In this document: positions 17,009 through 27,300 of the stretch, piece by piece
How positions within the stretch are numbered: the stretch's first letter is position 1
Layout: every line of letters starts with the position of its first letter
Assembly (NCBI RefSeq): GCF_000716435.1
Contig: NZ_JNWO01000017.1
Location: 1-64,000 of the forward strand
From: Streptomyces xylophagus
GTDB lineage: Bacteria > Actinomycetota > Actinomycetes > Streptomycetales > Streptomycetaceae
Direction: 5' to 3'
Length of the DNA stretch: 64,000 nt
Made by a program: the position numbers and the translations under genes
Notes under the pieces: generated by a model
Told to the model about the DNA's origin: nothing
Seen by the model: the letters and a program-made list of their open reading frames with translations, nothing else
Databases searched by the model: none

Positions 17009-19822
17009 GTGTCCGTCCTCTCGAAGATCATGCGTGCAGGCGAAGGCAAGATCCTGCGCAAACTGCACCGCATCGCGGACCAGGTCAACTCCATCGAAGA
17101 GGACTTCGTCGACCTCTCCGACGCCGAGCTGAAGGCCCTCACCGAGGAGTACAAGCAGCGCTACATCGATGGTGAGACCCTGGACGACCTGCTGCCCGAG
17201 GCGTTCGCCACCGTGCGCGAGGCCGCCAAGCGCGTCCTTGGCCAGCGCCACTACGACGTGCAGATGATGGGCGGCGCGGCGCTGCACCTCGGCTACGTCG
17301 CCGAGATGAAGACCGGCGAGGGCAAGACCCTGGTCGGCACCCTGCCCGCATATCTGAACGCCCTCTCCGGAGACGGCGTCCACATCATCACGGTCAACGA
17401 CTACCTGGCCGAGCGCGACTCCGAGATGATGGGCCGCATCCACAAGTTCCTGGGCCTCGAGGTCGGCTGCATCCTCGCCAACATGACGCCGACCCAGCGT
17501 CGCGAGCAGTACGCGTGCGACATCACCTACGGCACGAACAACGAGTTCGGTTTCGACTACCTGCGCGACAACATGGCGTGGTCGCAGGACGAGCTGGTGC
17601 AGCGCGGCCACAACTTCGCGATCGTCGACGAGGTCGACTCCATCCTCATCGACGAGGCCCGTACGCCGCTGATCATCTCCGGGCCGGCCGACCAGGCCAC
17701 CAAGTGGTACGGCGACTTCGCCAAGCTGGTCACCCGCCTGAAGAAGGGCGAGGCCGGCAACTCGCTCAAGGGCCTGGAAGAGACGGCCGACTACGACGTC
17801 GACGAGAAGAAGCGCACGGTGGCCATCCACGAGGCCGGTGTCAGCAAGGTCGAGGACTGGCTGGGCATCGACAACCTCTACGAGTCGGTGAACACCCCGC
17901 TGGTGGGCTACCTGAACAACGCCATCAAGGCGAAGGAGCTCTTCAAGAAGGACAAGGACTACGTCGTCATCGACGGCGAGGTCATGATCGTCGACGAGCA
18001 CACCGGCCGTATCCTCGCCGGCCGCCGCTACAACGAGGGCATGCACCAGGCGATCGAGGCGAAGGAAGGGGTGGACATCAAGGATGAGAACCAGACCCTT
18101 GCCACGATCACCCTGCAGAACTTCTTCCGCCTCTACAGCAACCTCTCGGGCATGACCGGTACGGCGATGACCGAGGCCGCCGAGTTCCACCAGATCTACA
18201 AGCTCGGTGTCGTCCCGATCCCGACCAACCGGCCCATGGTCCGCAAGGACCAGTCCGACCTGATCTACCGCACCGAGGTCGCGAAGTTCGAGGCGGTCGT
18301 CGACGACATCGCCGAGAAGCACGAGAAGGGCCAGCCGATCCTCGTCGGTACGACGTCGGTCGAGAAGTCCGAGTACCTCTCGCAGCAGCTCGCAAAGCGC
18401 GGCATCCAGCACGAAGTGCTGAACGCCAAGCAGCACGACCGTGAGGCGCCGATCATCGCCCAGGCCGGCCGCAAGGGTGCCGTGACGGTCGCCACCAACA
18501 TGGCCGGCCGTGGTACGGACATCAAGCTCGGCGGCAACCCCGACGACCTCGCCGAGGCGGAGCTGCGCCAGAGCGGCCTCGACCCCGAGGAGCACATCGA
18601 GGAGTGGGCCCAGGCACTGCCTGCTGCCCTGGAGCGGGCCGAGCAGGCGGTCAAGGACGAGTTCGAGGAGGTCAAGGACCTCGGCGGCCTCTACGTCCTC
18701 GGCACCGAGCGGCACGAGTCGCGTCGTATCGACAACCAGCTGCGCGGTCGCTCCGGCCGCCAGGGCGACCCGGGCGAGTCCCGCTTCTACCTCTCCCTGG
18801 GTGACGACCTGATGCGGCTGTTCAAGGCCCAGATGGTCGAGCGCGTGATGTCGATGGCGAACGTCCCGGACGACGTGCCGATCGAGAACAAGATGGTCAC
18901 GCGCGCGATCGCGTCCGCTCAGTCGCAGGTCGAGCAGCAGAACTTCGAGACCCGCAAGAACGTCCTCAAGTACGACGAGGTCCTCAACCGTCAGCGCGAG
19001 GTCATCTACGGCGAGCGGCGCCGTGTCCTGGAGGGCGAGGACCTGCAGGAGCAGGTCGTGCACTTCATGGACGACACGATCGACGCGTACATCACCGCGG
19101 AGACCTCCGAGGGCTTCCCGGAGGACTGGGACCTCGACCGGCTGTGGGGCGCGTTCAAGCAGCTCTACCCGGTGAAGGTCACCGTGGAGGAGCTGGAGGA
19201 GGCGGCCGGGGACCGGGCCGGTCTGACCGCAGAGTTCATCTCCGAGTCCATCAAGGACGACATCCACGAGCAGTACGAGGGGCGCGAGGAGCAGCTCGGC
19301 TCCGAGATCATGCGTGAGCTGGAGCGCCGGGTCGTGCTGTCGGTCCTGGACCGCAAGTGGCGCGAGCACCTCTACGAGATGGACTACCTCCAGGAGGGCA
19401 TCGGCCTGCGCGCGATGGCCCAGAAGGACCCGCTGGTCGAGTACCAGCGCGAGGGCTTCGACATGTTCACCGCGATGATGGACGGCATCAAGGAGGAGTC
19501 CGCCGGCTACCTGTTCAACCTGGAGGTCCAGGTCGAGCAGCAGGTCGAGGAAGTCCCCGTTGAGGACGACAAGCCGTCGCTCGACAAGGAGGACACGGTG
19601 CCCGCGCAGGCGAGCGCCCGTCCCGAGATCCGTGCCAAGGGGCTCGACGCCCCGCAGCGGCCGGACCGGCTGCACTTCTCCGCGCCGACCGTGGACGGCG
19701 AGGGCGGTGTCGTCGAGGGCGACTTCACCAGCGACGACGAGCCCGTGCGCTCCGAGGCGGACGGCCTCACGCGCGCGGAGCGCCGCAAGCAGGGGCGCCG
19801 GGGTAGCCGCCGCAAGAAGTGA
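17009..19822 (+). CDS. secA: Preprotein translocase ATPase SecA
   Basis: A 937-residue SecA, the cytoplasmic motor that drives proteins through SecYEG. Walker A MKTGEGKT is at about 100-107, and [15 protein letters not shown] is in motif [18 protein letters not shown] and the [13 protein letters not shown] motif follow in NBD2, with helical scaffold and wing domains after that. The C-terminus is a basic tail ([16 protein letters not shown]) without the Cys/His zinc motif of E. coli SecA. The GTG start at 17009 is behind AAGGAG; a longer ATG-initiated reading (16946) adds non-family residues. The stop codon is the first element of a 33-bp direct repeat. Confidence 0.97.
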   Translation: MSVLSKIMRAGEGKILRKLHRIADQVNSIEEDFVDLSDAELKALTEEYKQRYIDGETLDDLLPEAFATVREAAKRVLGQRHYDVQMMGGAALHLGYVAEMKTGEGKTLVGTLPAYLNALSGDGVHIITVNDYLAERDSEMMGRIHKFLGLEVGCILANMTPTQRREQYACDITYGTNNEFGFDYLRDNMAWSQDELVQRGHNFAIVDEVDSILIDEARTPLIISGPADQATKWYGDFAKLVTRLKKGEAGNSLKGLEETADYDVDEKKRTVAIHEAGVSKVEDWLGIDNLYESVNTPLVGYLNNAIKAKELFKKDKDYVVIDGEVMIVDEHTGRILAGRRYNEGMHQAIEAKEGVDIKDENQTLATITLQNFFRLYSNLSGMTGTAMTEAAEFHQIYKLGVVPIPTNRPMVRKDQSDLIYRTEVAKFEAVVDDIAEKHEKGQPILVGTTSVEKSEYLSQQLAKRGIQHEVLNAKQHDREAPIIAQAGRKGAVTVATNMAGRGTDIKLGGNPDDLAEAELRQSGLDPEEHIEEWAQALPAALERAEQAVKDEFEEVKDLGGLYVLGTERHESRRIDNQLRGRSGRQGDPGESRFYLSLGDDLMRLFKAQMVERVMSMANVPDDVPIENKMVTRAIASAQSQVEQQNFETRKNVLKYDEVLNRQREVIYGERRRVLEGEDLQEQVVHFMDDTIDAYITAETSEGFPEDWDLDRLWGAFKQLYPVKVTVEELEEAAGDRAGLTAEFISESIKDDIHEQYEGREEQLGSEIMRELERRVVLSVLDRKWREHLYEMDYLQEGIGLRAMAQKDPLVEYQREGFDMFTAMMDGIKEESAGYLFNLEVQVEQQVEEVPVEDDKPSLDKEDTVPAQASARPEIRAKGLDAPQRPDRLHFSAPTVDGEGGVVEGDFTSDDEPVRSEADGLTRAERRKQGRRGSRRKK

Positions 19823-19902
19823 CGGGCGCTCCGCGGGTCGGGCGGCTAGCTGTGACGGGCGCTCCGCGGGTCGTGGGGCGAGCTGTGACGGGCGCCCCTG
19901 AG
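19820..19902 (+). repeat. 33-bp direct repeat beginning at the secA stop codon
   Basis: TGACGGGCGCTCCGCGGGTC starts at 19820 (the secA stop TGA) and again at 19853. A truncated copy (TGACGGGCGCCCCTGAG) is at 19886. The 33-base period keeps the TGA in frame with secA in all copies, so secA has three in-frame stops. Confidence 0.85.
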
Positions 19903-19947
19903 TGAGGGGTTGAGCCTGTCGGGGCTGCTCCCCGTGCAGAGACCTTG

Positions 19948-19980
19948 AAGGGCCGGGCATCGTGAAGGTGCCTGGCCCTT
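19948..19980 (+). terminator. secA terminator
   Basis: AAGGGCCGGGCA / TGCCTGGCCCTT stem (12 bp, one G-T pair) with a 9-base loop, followed by TTGG. Confidence 0.8.
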
Positions 19981-20008
19981 TGGCGTGTGTGCGTTGTGCG
20001 GGTTTGCC

Positions 20009-20048
20009 TTGTGCGGGTGTGCGGGTGTGCGGGTGTGCGGGTGTGCAG
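20009..20048 (+). repeat. 8-bp tandem repeat (GTGTGCGG)n
   Basis: Four to five head-to-tail copies of GTGTGCGG lie in the non-coding stretch between secA and the Rv3235-like gene (gap 19823-20458, 636 bp). I see no gene in that gap; apparent open frames are by-products of GC-rich repeats. Confidence 0.75.
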
Positions 20049-20235
20049 GCGGGCGGGTTGCGGGCAGGCGCGGGGGTGCGACGGGGAGGGGGGCTGGCGC
20101 GGGCGGAGGCTACTGGCGCGGTGGGCGGTTGTTGCCCGACCTGCCCTTGGCGGCTCGGGGCCCGGGCCTCTGGCTCGGGCCGGGGCTCCGGCGCTGGCTC
20201 CGGCCCGGCCTCCGGCTCTAGGCTCCGGCTCCGGA

Positions 20236-20325
20236 CTCGGCCCCGACCCGGGCTCGGCCCCGACCCGGGCTCGGCCCCGACCCGGGCTCGGCCCCGACCC
20301 GGGCTCGGCCCCGACCCGGGCTCGG
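20236..20325 (+). repeat. 17-bp tandem array (five perfect copies)
   Basis: CTCGGCCCCGACCCGGG is repeated five times without a mismatch at 20236-20320, plus five bases of a sixth copy. The period of 17 is not a multiple of three, and no gene covers it in a sensible frame. The flanks are degenerate GGCTCCGG-rich sequence. A recent expansion and a likely length-variable locus. Confidence 0.9.
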
Positions 20326-20458
20326 AGCGCGGGGCGCGGGGGCCGCCCAGCCCTACCACCGTGCAGCGCCAGCGCAGGGCTGCGCCCCGGCTTTGGCCTT
20401 GGCCCCGGGCCCGGCCCCGGCCTCAGCCGCCGTAGGCCCCGGTCCGCCGTCAGCCCCC

Positions 20459-21298
20459 TCAGTCGTCGTCCGAGCGCGGGCCGCGGGGGCCGCCCAGTTC
20501 TACCGCCGTGCAGCGCCAGCGGAGGTCCGTGCCCCGTTCCAGGCGGAAGGCCATGGCCTTCAGTTGGTCACCGGTGCTGATGCGGGCGAAGGCCTCCACG
20601 GCGCCCGGACGGGCGACGTAGTAGCCGATGTCGCGGACCACCGGGCGGGTGCCGCGGGTGGCGCGCAGGGGGCCGTGTTCGGCGAGCCTGATCAGTTCGT
20701 CGTAGGCACGCCCTGCGGTGTGCCGGAGCATCCAGTGGACGGGCCGTTGGCCGCTCAGTACGGCGAGGAGGCGGTCGGCGAAGAGGTCGGTGGGGCGGGG
20801 CTGCGGAACGCGGCTGGGGGCGGCTTGGGCGGGCACGGTGTGGGATGCGGCGGGAGCGGGCGTGGCGGGGGCTGTGCCGCGACCTGGCGTCGGCGCGAGA
20901 GCCGTCGGGGCTGCGCTCCGGCCCGACGCGGCCGTGGGCGTCGTACGAGCTGCGCCTCGGGCCGTCGTGGCCGCCGCCGGTGTGCGGGGGCTGCGGCCCG
21001 GGGCGGCCGGTGGGCGGCCGTCTCCCGGAGCCGTGCGGGTTGCGCCTTGTCCCGTCGTCGCGGAGGGGGCGGCTGCGCGTGGCGCCGGGGTCGCGCTGTC
21101 GGTCGCCTCGGTTCCGGGTGTCGTGGGAAGCGAGCCCCCGACGCCGGACGACGTGCCCGGCAGGGACTCCGCGTTCGTCGTGCGGGACGTACCCCCACCC
21201 TGCCCGCGAGGCGTACCCGTGCCGGGGCGGCGGGGGTCGCGGCGGGGCGGGGGGCGGGTCGGGGTGTGCTGGGCGGTCCTGGTCATGACCTTGTGCAT
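20459..21298 (-). CDS. Rv3235-family protein
   Basis: A 279-residue protein. The C-terminal ~110 residues (PTDLFADRLLAVLSGQRPVH, and later YDELIRLAEHG) match the actinobacterial Rv3235 family, which sits near secA in many genomes. The N-terminal half is Ala/Pro/Thr/Arg-rich and probably disordered. Start uncertain: ATG 21298 or ATG 21286; longer frames up to 21607 run into sequence with no family resemblance. It is convergent with secA across the repeat-rich gap. Proximity to secA hints at a link with secretion, but the function is unknown. Confidence 0.78.
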   Translation of the reverse strand: MHKVMTRTAQHTPTRPPPRRDPRRPGTGTPRGQGGGTSRTTNAESLPGTSSGVGGSLPTTPGTEATDSATPAPRAAAPSATTGQGATRTAPGDGRPPAAPGRSPRTPAAATTARGAARTTPTAASGRSAAPTALAPTPGRGTAPATPAPAASHTVPAQAAPSRVPQPRPTDLFADRLLAVLSGQRPVHWMLRHTAGRAYDELIRLAEHGPLRATRGTRPVVRDIGYYVARPGAVEAFARISTGDQLKAMAFRLERGTDLRWRCTAVELGGPRGPRSDDD

Positions 21299-21633
21299 GG
21301 GGGTCCCCGTTGTGGTCGGCCCGGGATGTACCGGGAAGTAACTTCGTGGTTGGGGATCTTGTACGGGGCCATGGGTGGGGGCGGCAAGGAAGGGGTGGGT
21401 CGGGTCGGAGGGCCCGGAATGTTCACTTATCCGAGTGATCGGGAGGGCCTGAAGCCCGTAGCCGCAGGGGTGCGTAGGGTGAATCTCCGGCGTGGGGTGG
21501 ACGCCTCGGACGGTGTGGGTGGGGACTCGATGGGGGACGCGCGCACGTATCCTGAAGGCCCTCCCGGTGGCACGGCACCGTCCGCGGAACCGTCCTCCCC
21601 GAGGCACTCTCCGAACTACGAAAGCGGCCAGTC

Positions 21634-22149
21634 ATGCGCGTCTACGTCCCCCTGACCCTCTCCGGTCTCGCCGAGGCGTACAAGACGGGCGAGCTGGGGA
21701 CGGGACCCTTCGTCGCGTACGCCGTGACGCCCGCGCTGCGCGAGTGGTATCTCTCCGACGACATCGAGGAGTTGGAGTACGCGGCGCTGAACCGCGCCGC
21801 GCTGGCCTCGCTGCGGCTGCTGGCGGCCGACCCCGACGCACCGCGGCGCCGGGTCGTGGTCGCCGTCGACGTACCCGACGGCACCGCGCACGCCGACCCC
21901 GACCGCGGACTCGACCCGGCGGCGCTCGGCGAGGTGCGGGTCGCCGGAACGGTGGCGCTGGGCAAGGCGGCGGCCGTACACGTGGATCTCGGCGATGCGG
22001 AGGGCGACGTGAGCGCCGCCGCCGACGCGCTTCCGGCGGCGGACCGCGGGGACGACGACGCGCAGTTCGTCGTGGACGGGGCCGAGGACCACGAGCTGCT
22101 CTGGTACGCGACGCAGGAGATCCCGAACCTCGTCGGGCTGGCCGACTGA
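21634..22149 (+). CDS. DUF6912 family protein
   Basis: A 171-residue acidic protein opening with MRVYVPLTLSGLAEAYKTGE, typical of a small actinobacterial family (DUF6912) of unknown function. No transmembrane segment and no recognisable catalytic motif. A putative -10 (TATCCT) lies about 80 bases upstream, at 21548-21553. The HAD-like gene follows after 76 bp with its own promoter-like sequence. Confidence 0.8.
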   Translation: MRVYVPLTLSGLAEAYKTGELGTGPFVAYAVTPALREWYLSDDIEELEYAALNRAALASLRLLAADPDAPRRRVVVAVDVPDGTAHADPDRGLDPAALGEVRVAGTVALGKAAAVHVDLGDAEGDVSAAADALPAADRGDDDAQFVVDGAEDHELLWYATQEIPNLVGLAD

Positions 22150-22191
22150 GCCTGCCCGGTGCCGAAAGATGCCCTCTGACCTGCTGTTCTC

Positions 22192-22218
22192 TTGATTGTC
22201 AGTGGCGGCGGGTACCTT
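22192..22218 (+). promoter_or_regulatory. Promoter-like sequence for a leaderless HAD gene
   Basis: TTGATT and TACCTT are separated by 15 bases. The ATG at 22226 lies 7 bases beyond the -10, where transcription would begin, and no ribosome-binding site precedes it. This suggests a leaderless mRNA. The spacing is short, so the -35 assignment is tentative. Confidence 0.4.
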
Positions 22219-22225
22219 TTTTGGC

Positions 22226-22891
22226 ATGGGGATGCAAGGAAGCGCGCACATCGTCTGGGACTGGAACGGCACGCTGTTCCACGACAATGACGCGATCATC
22301 GGGGCGACGAACGCGGCGTTCGCCGAGTTGGGGCTGACGCCGATCACGATGGAGGAGTACCGGGCGCTGTACTGCGTGCCGGTGCCGAGGTTCTACGAGC
22401 GACTGATGGGACGGCTGCCCACCGACGCCGAGTGGGAGGTCATGGACGACGCCTTCCATCGGCACTACACCGAGCACCGGGTCGTCTGCGGGCTGACCGA
22501 GGGCGCGGCGGAGCTGCTCGTGAGGTGGCGGACGGCCGGTCGCAGCCAGTCGATCCTCAGCATGTACGGGCATGACGAACTCGTCCCGCTGGTACGGGAG
22601 TTCGGGATAGAGCCGCACTTCATACGGGTCGACGGGCGCACCGGGCCCTCCGGCGGCAGCAAGGCCGAGCACATGGTGCGGCACCTCGGGGCGCTGGTAG
22701 GCGTGGATCCCGCGCGCACCGTGGTGATCGGCGATGCCGCCGACGACGCGGTGGCCGCCCTGCACGTGGGCGCGCGGGCCGTGCTCTACACCGGCGGTTC
22801 GCACAGCCGGGCCAGCCTCGAGGTCGTGGGCGTGCCGGTCGTGGACTCGCTGGCCGAGGCCGTCGCGGAGGCGGAACGGCTGGCGGCGTGA
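22226..22891 (+). CDS. HAD-superfamily hydrolase-like protein
   Basis: A 221-residue HAD protein of phosphoglycolate-phosphatase-like build. Motif I is IVWDWNGTLFHD, a helical cap follows, a Ser/Lys region is seen (SILSMYG, then GSKAEHM), and motif IV VVIGDAADDAVAA carries acidic residues. In motif I the second Asp of the usual DxD is Asn (DWN), so the general acid/base is replaced; the nucleophile Asp remains. The substrate is unknown. The start at 22226 is supported by the -10 placement; GTG 22202 is an alternative. Confidence 0.83.
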   Translation: MGMQGSAHIVWDWNGTLFHDNDAIIGATNAAFAELGLTPITMEEYRALYCVPVPRFYERLMGRLPTDAEWEVMDDAFHRHYTEHRVVCGLTEGAAELLVRWRTAGRSQSILSMYGHDELVPLVREFGIEPHFIRVDGRTGPSGGSKAEHMVRHLGALVGVDPARTVVIGDAADDAVAALHVGARAVLYTGGSHSRASLEVVGVPVVDSLAEAVAEAERLAA

Positions 22892-23006
22892 CGGTGACCT
22901 GTCGGCCGGTGTGACGCTGCGCGGCGCGGCGACTCAAAGACACCGTGCCTTCTGAAGCACCGTGCCTCAAGGGCCCTGTGCCTCAGAGGCGCGGCGGCTC
23001 AGAGAC

Positions 23007-23048
23007 GCGGCGTCTCAAGGGACACCGGGCGGCGTCTCAAGGGACACC
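23007..23048 (+). repeat. 20-bp direct repeat, period 22
   Basis: GCGGCGTCTCAAGGGACACC occurs at 23007 and 23029. More degenerate relatives (CTCAGAG, CTCAAAGACACC) lie in 22930-23006. This fills the 207-bp gap between the HAD and DJ-1/PfpI genes; nothing else is seen there. Confidence 0.75.
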
Positions 23049-23098
23049 TGACCTGAAGAGACACCGCGCCCCCCGTCACGTCACGCCGACCGCCAAGG

Positions 23099-23665
23099 TC
23101 ACGTCACCGGTGCCTTCGCCCGCAGCACCGTGAGGAACTCCCGCATCCAGCTGGAGTGATCAGGCCACGCGCGGGCGGAGACCAGGGTGCCGTCGACCAC
23201 CGTCTCGGCGTCCTGGAAGGTCGCGCCGGCGGACTGCATGTCGAGTTCGAGCGCCGGGTACGCCGTGACGCGCCGGCCGCGCAGGCCGTCGATCGCGGCG
23301 GTGAGCAGGGGGCCGTGGCAGATCTGGGCCACGGGCTTGTCCGTGTCGAAGAAGGATTTGAGGATCTTGCGGAGTTCGGGATCGTTGCGGAGGTACTCGG
23401 GGGCCCGGCCGCCGGGGATGACAAGGGCCGCGTACTGGCCGGGATCGACCTCGGAGAAGGCGAGATCGGCGGGCCAGGTGTAGCCGGGCTTCTCGGTGTA
23501 GGTGTCGAAGCCGGGTTCGAAGTCATGGACGACGAACTGGAGTTTCTTGCGCTCGGGGGCCGCGATGTGGACCTCGTAGCCCTCCTCGCGCAGGCGCTGG
23601 TAGGGGTAGAGGACTTCCAGCGACTCCGCTGCGTCGCCGGTGACGATGAGGATCTTCGCTGTCAT
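23099..23665 (-). CDS. DJ-1/PfpI family protein
   Basis: A 188-residue class I glutamine amidotransferase-like protein. The nucleophile elbow is AQICHGPLL (Cys about 115) and LVIPGGRAPEYLR is the conserved turn before it. Family members include PfpI proteases, deglycases and chaperones; the activity here cannot be told. ATG 23665 has the RBS AGGAGCG. A longer frame to 23698 adds 11 hydrophilic residues. Confidence 0.87.
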   Translation of the reverse strand: MTAKILIVTGDAAESLEVLYPYQRLREEGYEVHIAAPERKKLQFVVHDFEPGFDTYTEKPGYTWPADLAFSEVDPGQYAALVIPGGRAPEYLRNDPELRKILKSFFDTDKPVAQICHGPLLTAAIDGLRGRRVTAYPALELDMQSAGATFQDAETVVDGTLVSARAWPDHSSWMREFLTVLRAKAPVT

Positions 23666-23932
23666 GTCGGTGCGCTCCTCTGTGGCCGTGGCAGGCATCT
23701 CGGTCGGGCGTCATGAGCTCATGGGCGTCGGGTGCCATGGACCCACAGGCTCACGGCCTCACGGCGTCACGGACCCATGGGCAACGTGCCTCGCGCCGGG
23801 TCGCTTGCCAAGGGGCCGCGTCGCTCGGACACCGGCACCGTCCCGACTGCCCGTGAATACGACGATTTCACTCTCTGCGCCCCTGTGCATAACGTCAAAG
23901 TTCCACCCTCGGTTTTGTACACAACCGGCTCA

Positions 23933-23962
23933 TGACGAGCCCCCGGTGAGGAGCGATAGCCT
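23933..23962 (+). promoter_or_regulatory. Putative gdh promoter with long leader
   Basis: TGACGA and TAGCCT are separated by 18 bases, a good Streptomyces housekeeping promoter. Transcription would start near 23969, about 360 bases before the glutamate dehydrogenase ATG. A GTG (23969) exactly at the predicted start opens a 140-codon frame that overlaps the gdh start; I do not count it as a gene. The rest of the 664-bp gap 23666-24329 holds no recognisable feature. Confidence 0.45.
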
Positions 23963-24329
23963 TGTGGCGTGATCAGCGCGATATTTCGCGGGGGCATCGT
24001 CGCCCCTGCTCTGCGCCCGGCGACCACGGACGACATCCGTGACCGGGCGGCGGTCGCTGGTCCCAGGGTCTGTTCGACAGGCCCTCGCGGGCGGGACGGA
24101 GCTCCAAGGGCTCCCAGGACGCCGTGCACACCCCGGGTACCGACGCGACAGAGATCAGCGTCACACCCTTCGGGCGTGCCGAAAATGGCTGATAACCCAC
24201 CGCTCATCTCACCTTGCGGCATAGCGTCGAAGCAGACCGGACACCCCGGGCCGTGGCGTCGAGCCGCAGGGGAAGACACCGTACTTCCTTCTACGTCACG
24301 CAACGGCGCGCGACAGGAGCCAGAGGACA

Positions 24330-27300
24330 ATGCAGACCAAGCTGGACGAAGCAAAGGCCGAGTTGCTCGAGAGGGCTGCTCGGGTAGCTGAGAACAGTCC
24401 GGTCGGGGGGCACCTACCGACCGGGACGACGGACGAGGGCACCCCGGACCGGGACACCGTGCTCGCGTTCCTCCAGCGCTACTACCTGCACACCGCCCCG
24501 GAGGACCTCGCCGACCGCGACCCGGTCGACGTCTTCGGCGCCGCCTACTCCCACTACCGGCTGGCCGAGACCCGACCCCAGGGCACGGCCAACGTACGGG
24601 TGCACACCCCGACGGTCGAGGAGAACGGCTGGACGTGCAGCCACACCGTCGTCGAGGTCGTCACCGACGACATGCCCTTCCTCGTCGACTCCGTGACCAA
24701 CGAACTGACCCGCCAGGGCCGCGGCATCCACGTCGTGATTCACCCGCAGGTCGTCGTCCGCCGCGACCTCACCGGCAAGCTCATCGAGGTGCTCACCACC
24801 CCGCCCGCCGGCGATCTGCCGCACGACGCGCACACCGAGTCCTGGATCCACGTCCAGATCGACCGCGAGACCGACCGCGCCGATCTGAAGCAGATCACCG
24901 CCGACCTGCTGCGCGTCCTGTCCGACGTCCGCGAGGCCGTCGAGGACTGGGAGAAGATGCGGGACCTGGCCCTGCGGATGGCCGACGAGCTGCCCGCCGA
25001 GCCGACCGCCTCCGACCTGCCCTCCAGCGAGGTCGGGGAGGCCCGCGAGCTGCTGCGCTGGCTGGCCGCCGACCACTTCACCTTCCTCGGCTACCGCGAG
25101 TATCAGCTCCGCGAGGACGACTCCCTCGCCGCGGTCCCCGGTACCGGCCTCGGCATCCTGCGCTCCGACCCGCAGCACGCCGGCGAGGACCACCACCCGG
25201 TGAGCCCCTCCTTCGAGCGGCTCCCGGCCGACGCCCGCGCCAAGGCCCGCGAGCACAAGCTCCTCGTCCTGACGAAGGCCAACAGCCGTTCCACGGTGCA
25301 CCGTCCGTCGTATCTCGACTACGTGGGCGTGAAGAAGTTCGACGAGAACGGCGAGGTCGTCGGCGAGCGCCGCTTCCTGGGCCTGTTCTCCTCCGCCGCC
25401 TACACCGAGTCCGTCCGCCGGGTTCCGGTGATCCGGCGCACGGTCGACGAGGTGCTGGAGGGCGCAGGCTTCTCGCCCAACAGCCATGACGGGCGCGACC
25501 TGCTGCAGATCCTGGAGACGTACCCGCGCGACGAGCTGTTCCAGACCCCGGTCGACGAACTCCGCTCGATCGTCACCTCGGTGCTCTACCTCCAGGAACG
25601 CCGACGCCTGCGCCTGTACCTCCGCCAGGACGAGTACGGCCGTTACTACTCGGCCCTCGTCTATCTCCCGCGCGACCGCTACACCACTGGTGTGCGCCTG
25701 CGGATCATCGACATCCTTAAAGAAGAGCTCGACGGTACCAGCGTCGACTTCACGGCCTGGAACACCGAGTCGATCCTCTCCCGGTTGCACTTCGTGGTCC
25801 GCGTCCCGCAGGGCACCGAACTGCCCGAGCTGTCCGACGCAGACAAGGACCGCATCGAGGCCCGCCTGGTGGAGGCCGCCCGCTCCTGGGCCGACGGCTT
25901 CGGCGAGGCGCTGAACGCCGAGTGCGGCGAGGAGCGCGCCGCCGAACTCCTGCGCAGCTACGGCAACGCCTTCCCCGAGGGCTACAAGGCGGACCACTCC
26001 CCGCGCGCCGCTGTCGCCGACCTGGTCCACCTGGAACAGCTCACCGAGGAGCAGGCCTTCGCGCTCAGCCTCTACGAGCCGGTGGGCGCCGCCCCCGACG
26101 AGCGCCGCTTCAAGATCTACCGCAAGGGCGCCTCGGTCTCCCTGTCCGCGGTGCTCCCGGTCCTCAGCCGCCTCGGCGTCGAGGTCGTCGACGAGCGGCC
26201 GTACGAACTGCGCTGCTCGAACCGTACGACGGCGTGGATCTACGACTTCGGGCTGCGGATGCCCAAGTCGCAGAACGGCAACGGGGATTACCTCGGCGAG
26301 GACGGACGCGAGCGGTTCCAGGAGGCGTTCGCCGCGACCTGGACCGGGCAGGCGGAGAACGACGGGTTCAACGCGCTGGTGCTGAGCGCCGGGATCGACT
26401 GGCGGCAGGCGATGGTGCTGCGGGCGTACGCCAAGTACCTGCGGCAGGCCGGTTCGACCTTCAGCCAGGACTACATGGAGGACACCCTCCGCAACAACGT
26501 CCACACCACCCGGCTGCTCGTCTCCCTGTTCGAGGCGCGGATGTCGCCGGACCGGCAGCGCGCCGGACGCGAGATCGTGGACGCCCTCCTCGAAGAGGTC
26601 GACGCGGCACTCGACCAGGTGGCGAGCCTCGACGAGGACCGCATCCTGCGGTCCTTCCTGACCGTCATCAAGGCGACCCTGCGCACCAACTTCTTCCAGG
26701 AAGCGCTCGGCGGCCACCCGCACGCGTACGTGTCGATGAAGTTCGACCCGCAGGCCATCCCGGACCTGCCGGCGCCGCGACCGGCGTACGAGATCTGGGT
26801 GTACTCGCCGCGTGTCGAGGGCGTGCACCTGCGCTTCGGCAAGGTCGCGCGCGGTGGTCTGCGCTGGTCGGACCGGCGGGAGGACTTCCGTACGGAGATC
26901 CTCGGCCTGGTCAAGGCGCAGATGGTGAAGAACACCGTCATCGTGCCGGTCGGCGCCAAGGGCGGCTTCGTTGCCAAGCAGCTGCCCGACCCGAGCGTGG
27001 ACCGGGACGCGTGGCTGGCCGAGGGCATCGCCAGCTACAAGATGTTCATCTCGGCCCTGCTCGACATCACCGACAACCTGGTGGCCGGCGAGGTCGTCCC
27101 CCCGGCGGACGTCGTCCGGCACGACGAGGACGACACCTACCTGGTGGTCGCCGCCGACAAGGGCACCGCGACCTTCTCGGACATCGCCAACGGGGTCGCC
27201 GAGAGCTACAACTTCTGGCTCGGCGACGCCTTCGCCTCCGGCGGCAGCGCCGGTTACGACCACAAGAAGATGGGCATCACCGCGCGCGGTGCCTGGGAGT

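Noticed and set aside
20009..20325. A coding region in the tandem repeats after secA
   Set aside because: The repeat periods of 8 and 17 bp shift frame at each copy, so open frames there are not protein-like.
16340..20359. A 1339-codon minus-strand frame opposite secA
   Set aside because: Antisense to a full-length canonical SecA; leucine/valine-rich shadow typical of high-GC reverse frames.
23969..24391. A 140-codon gene upstream of gdh
   Set aside because: No protein-like composition and it overlaps the gdh start; kept only as a leader finding.
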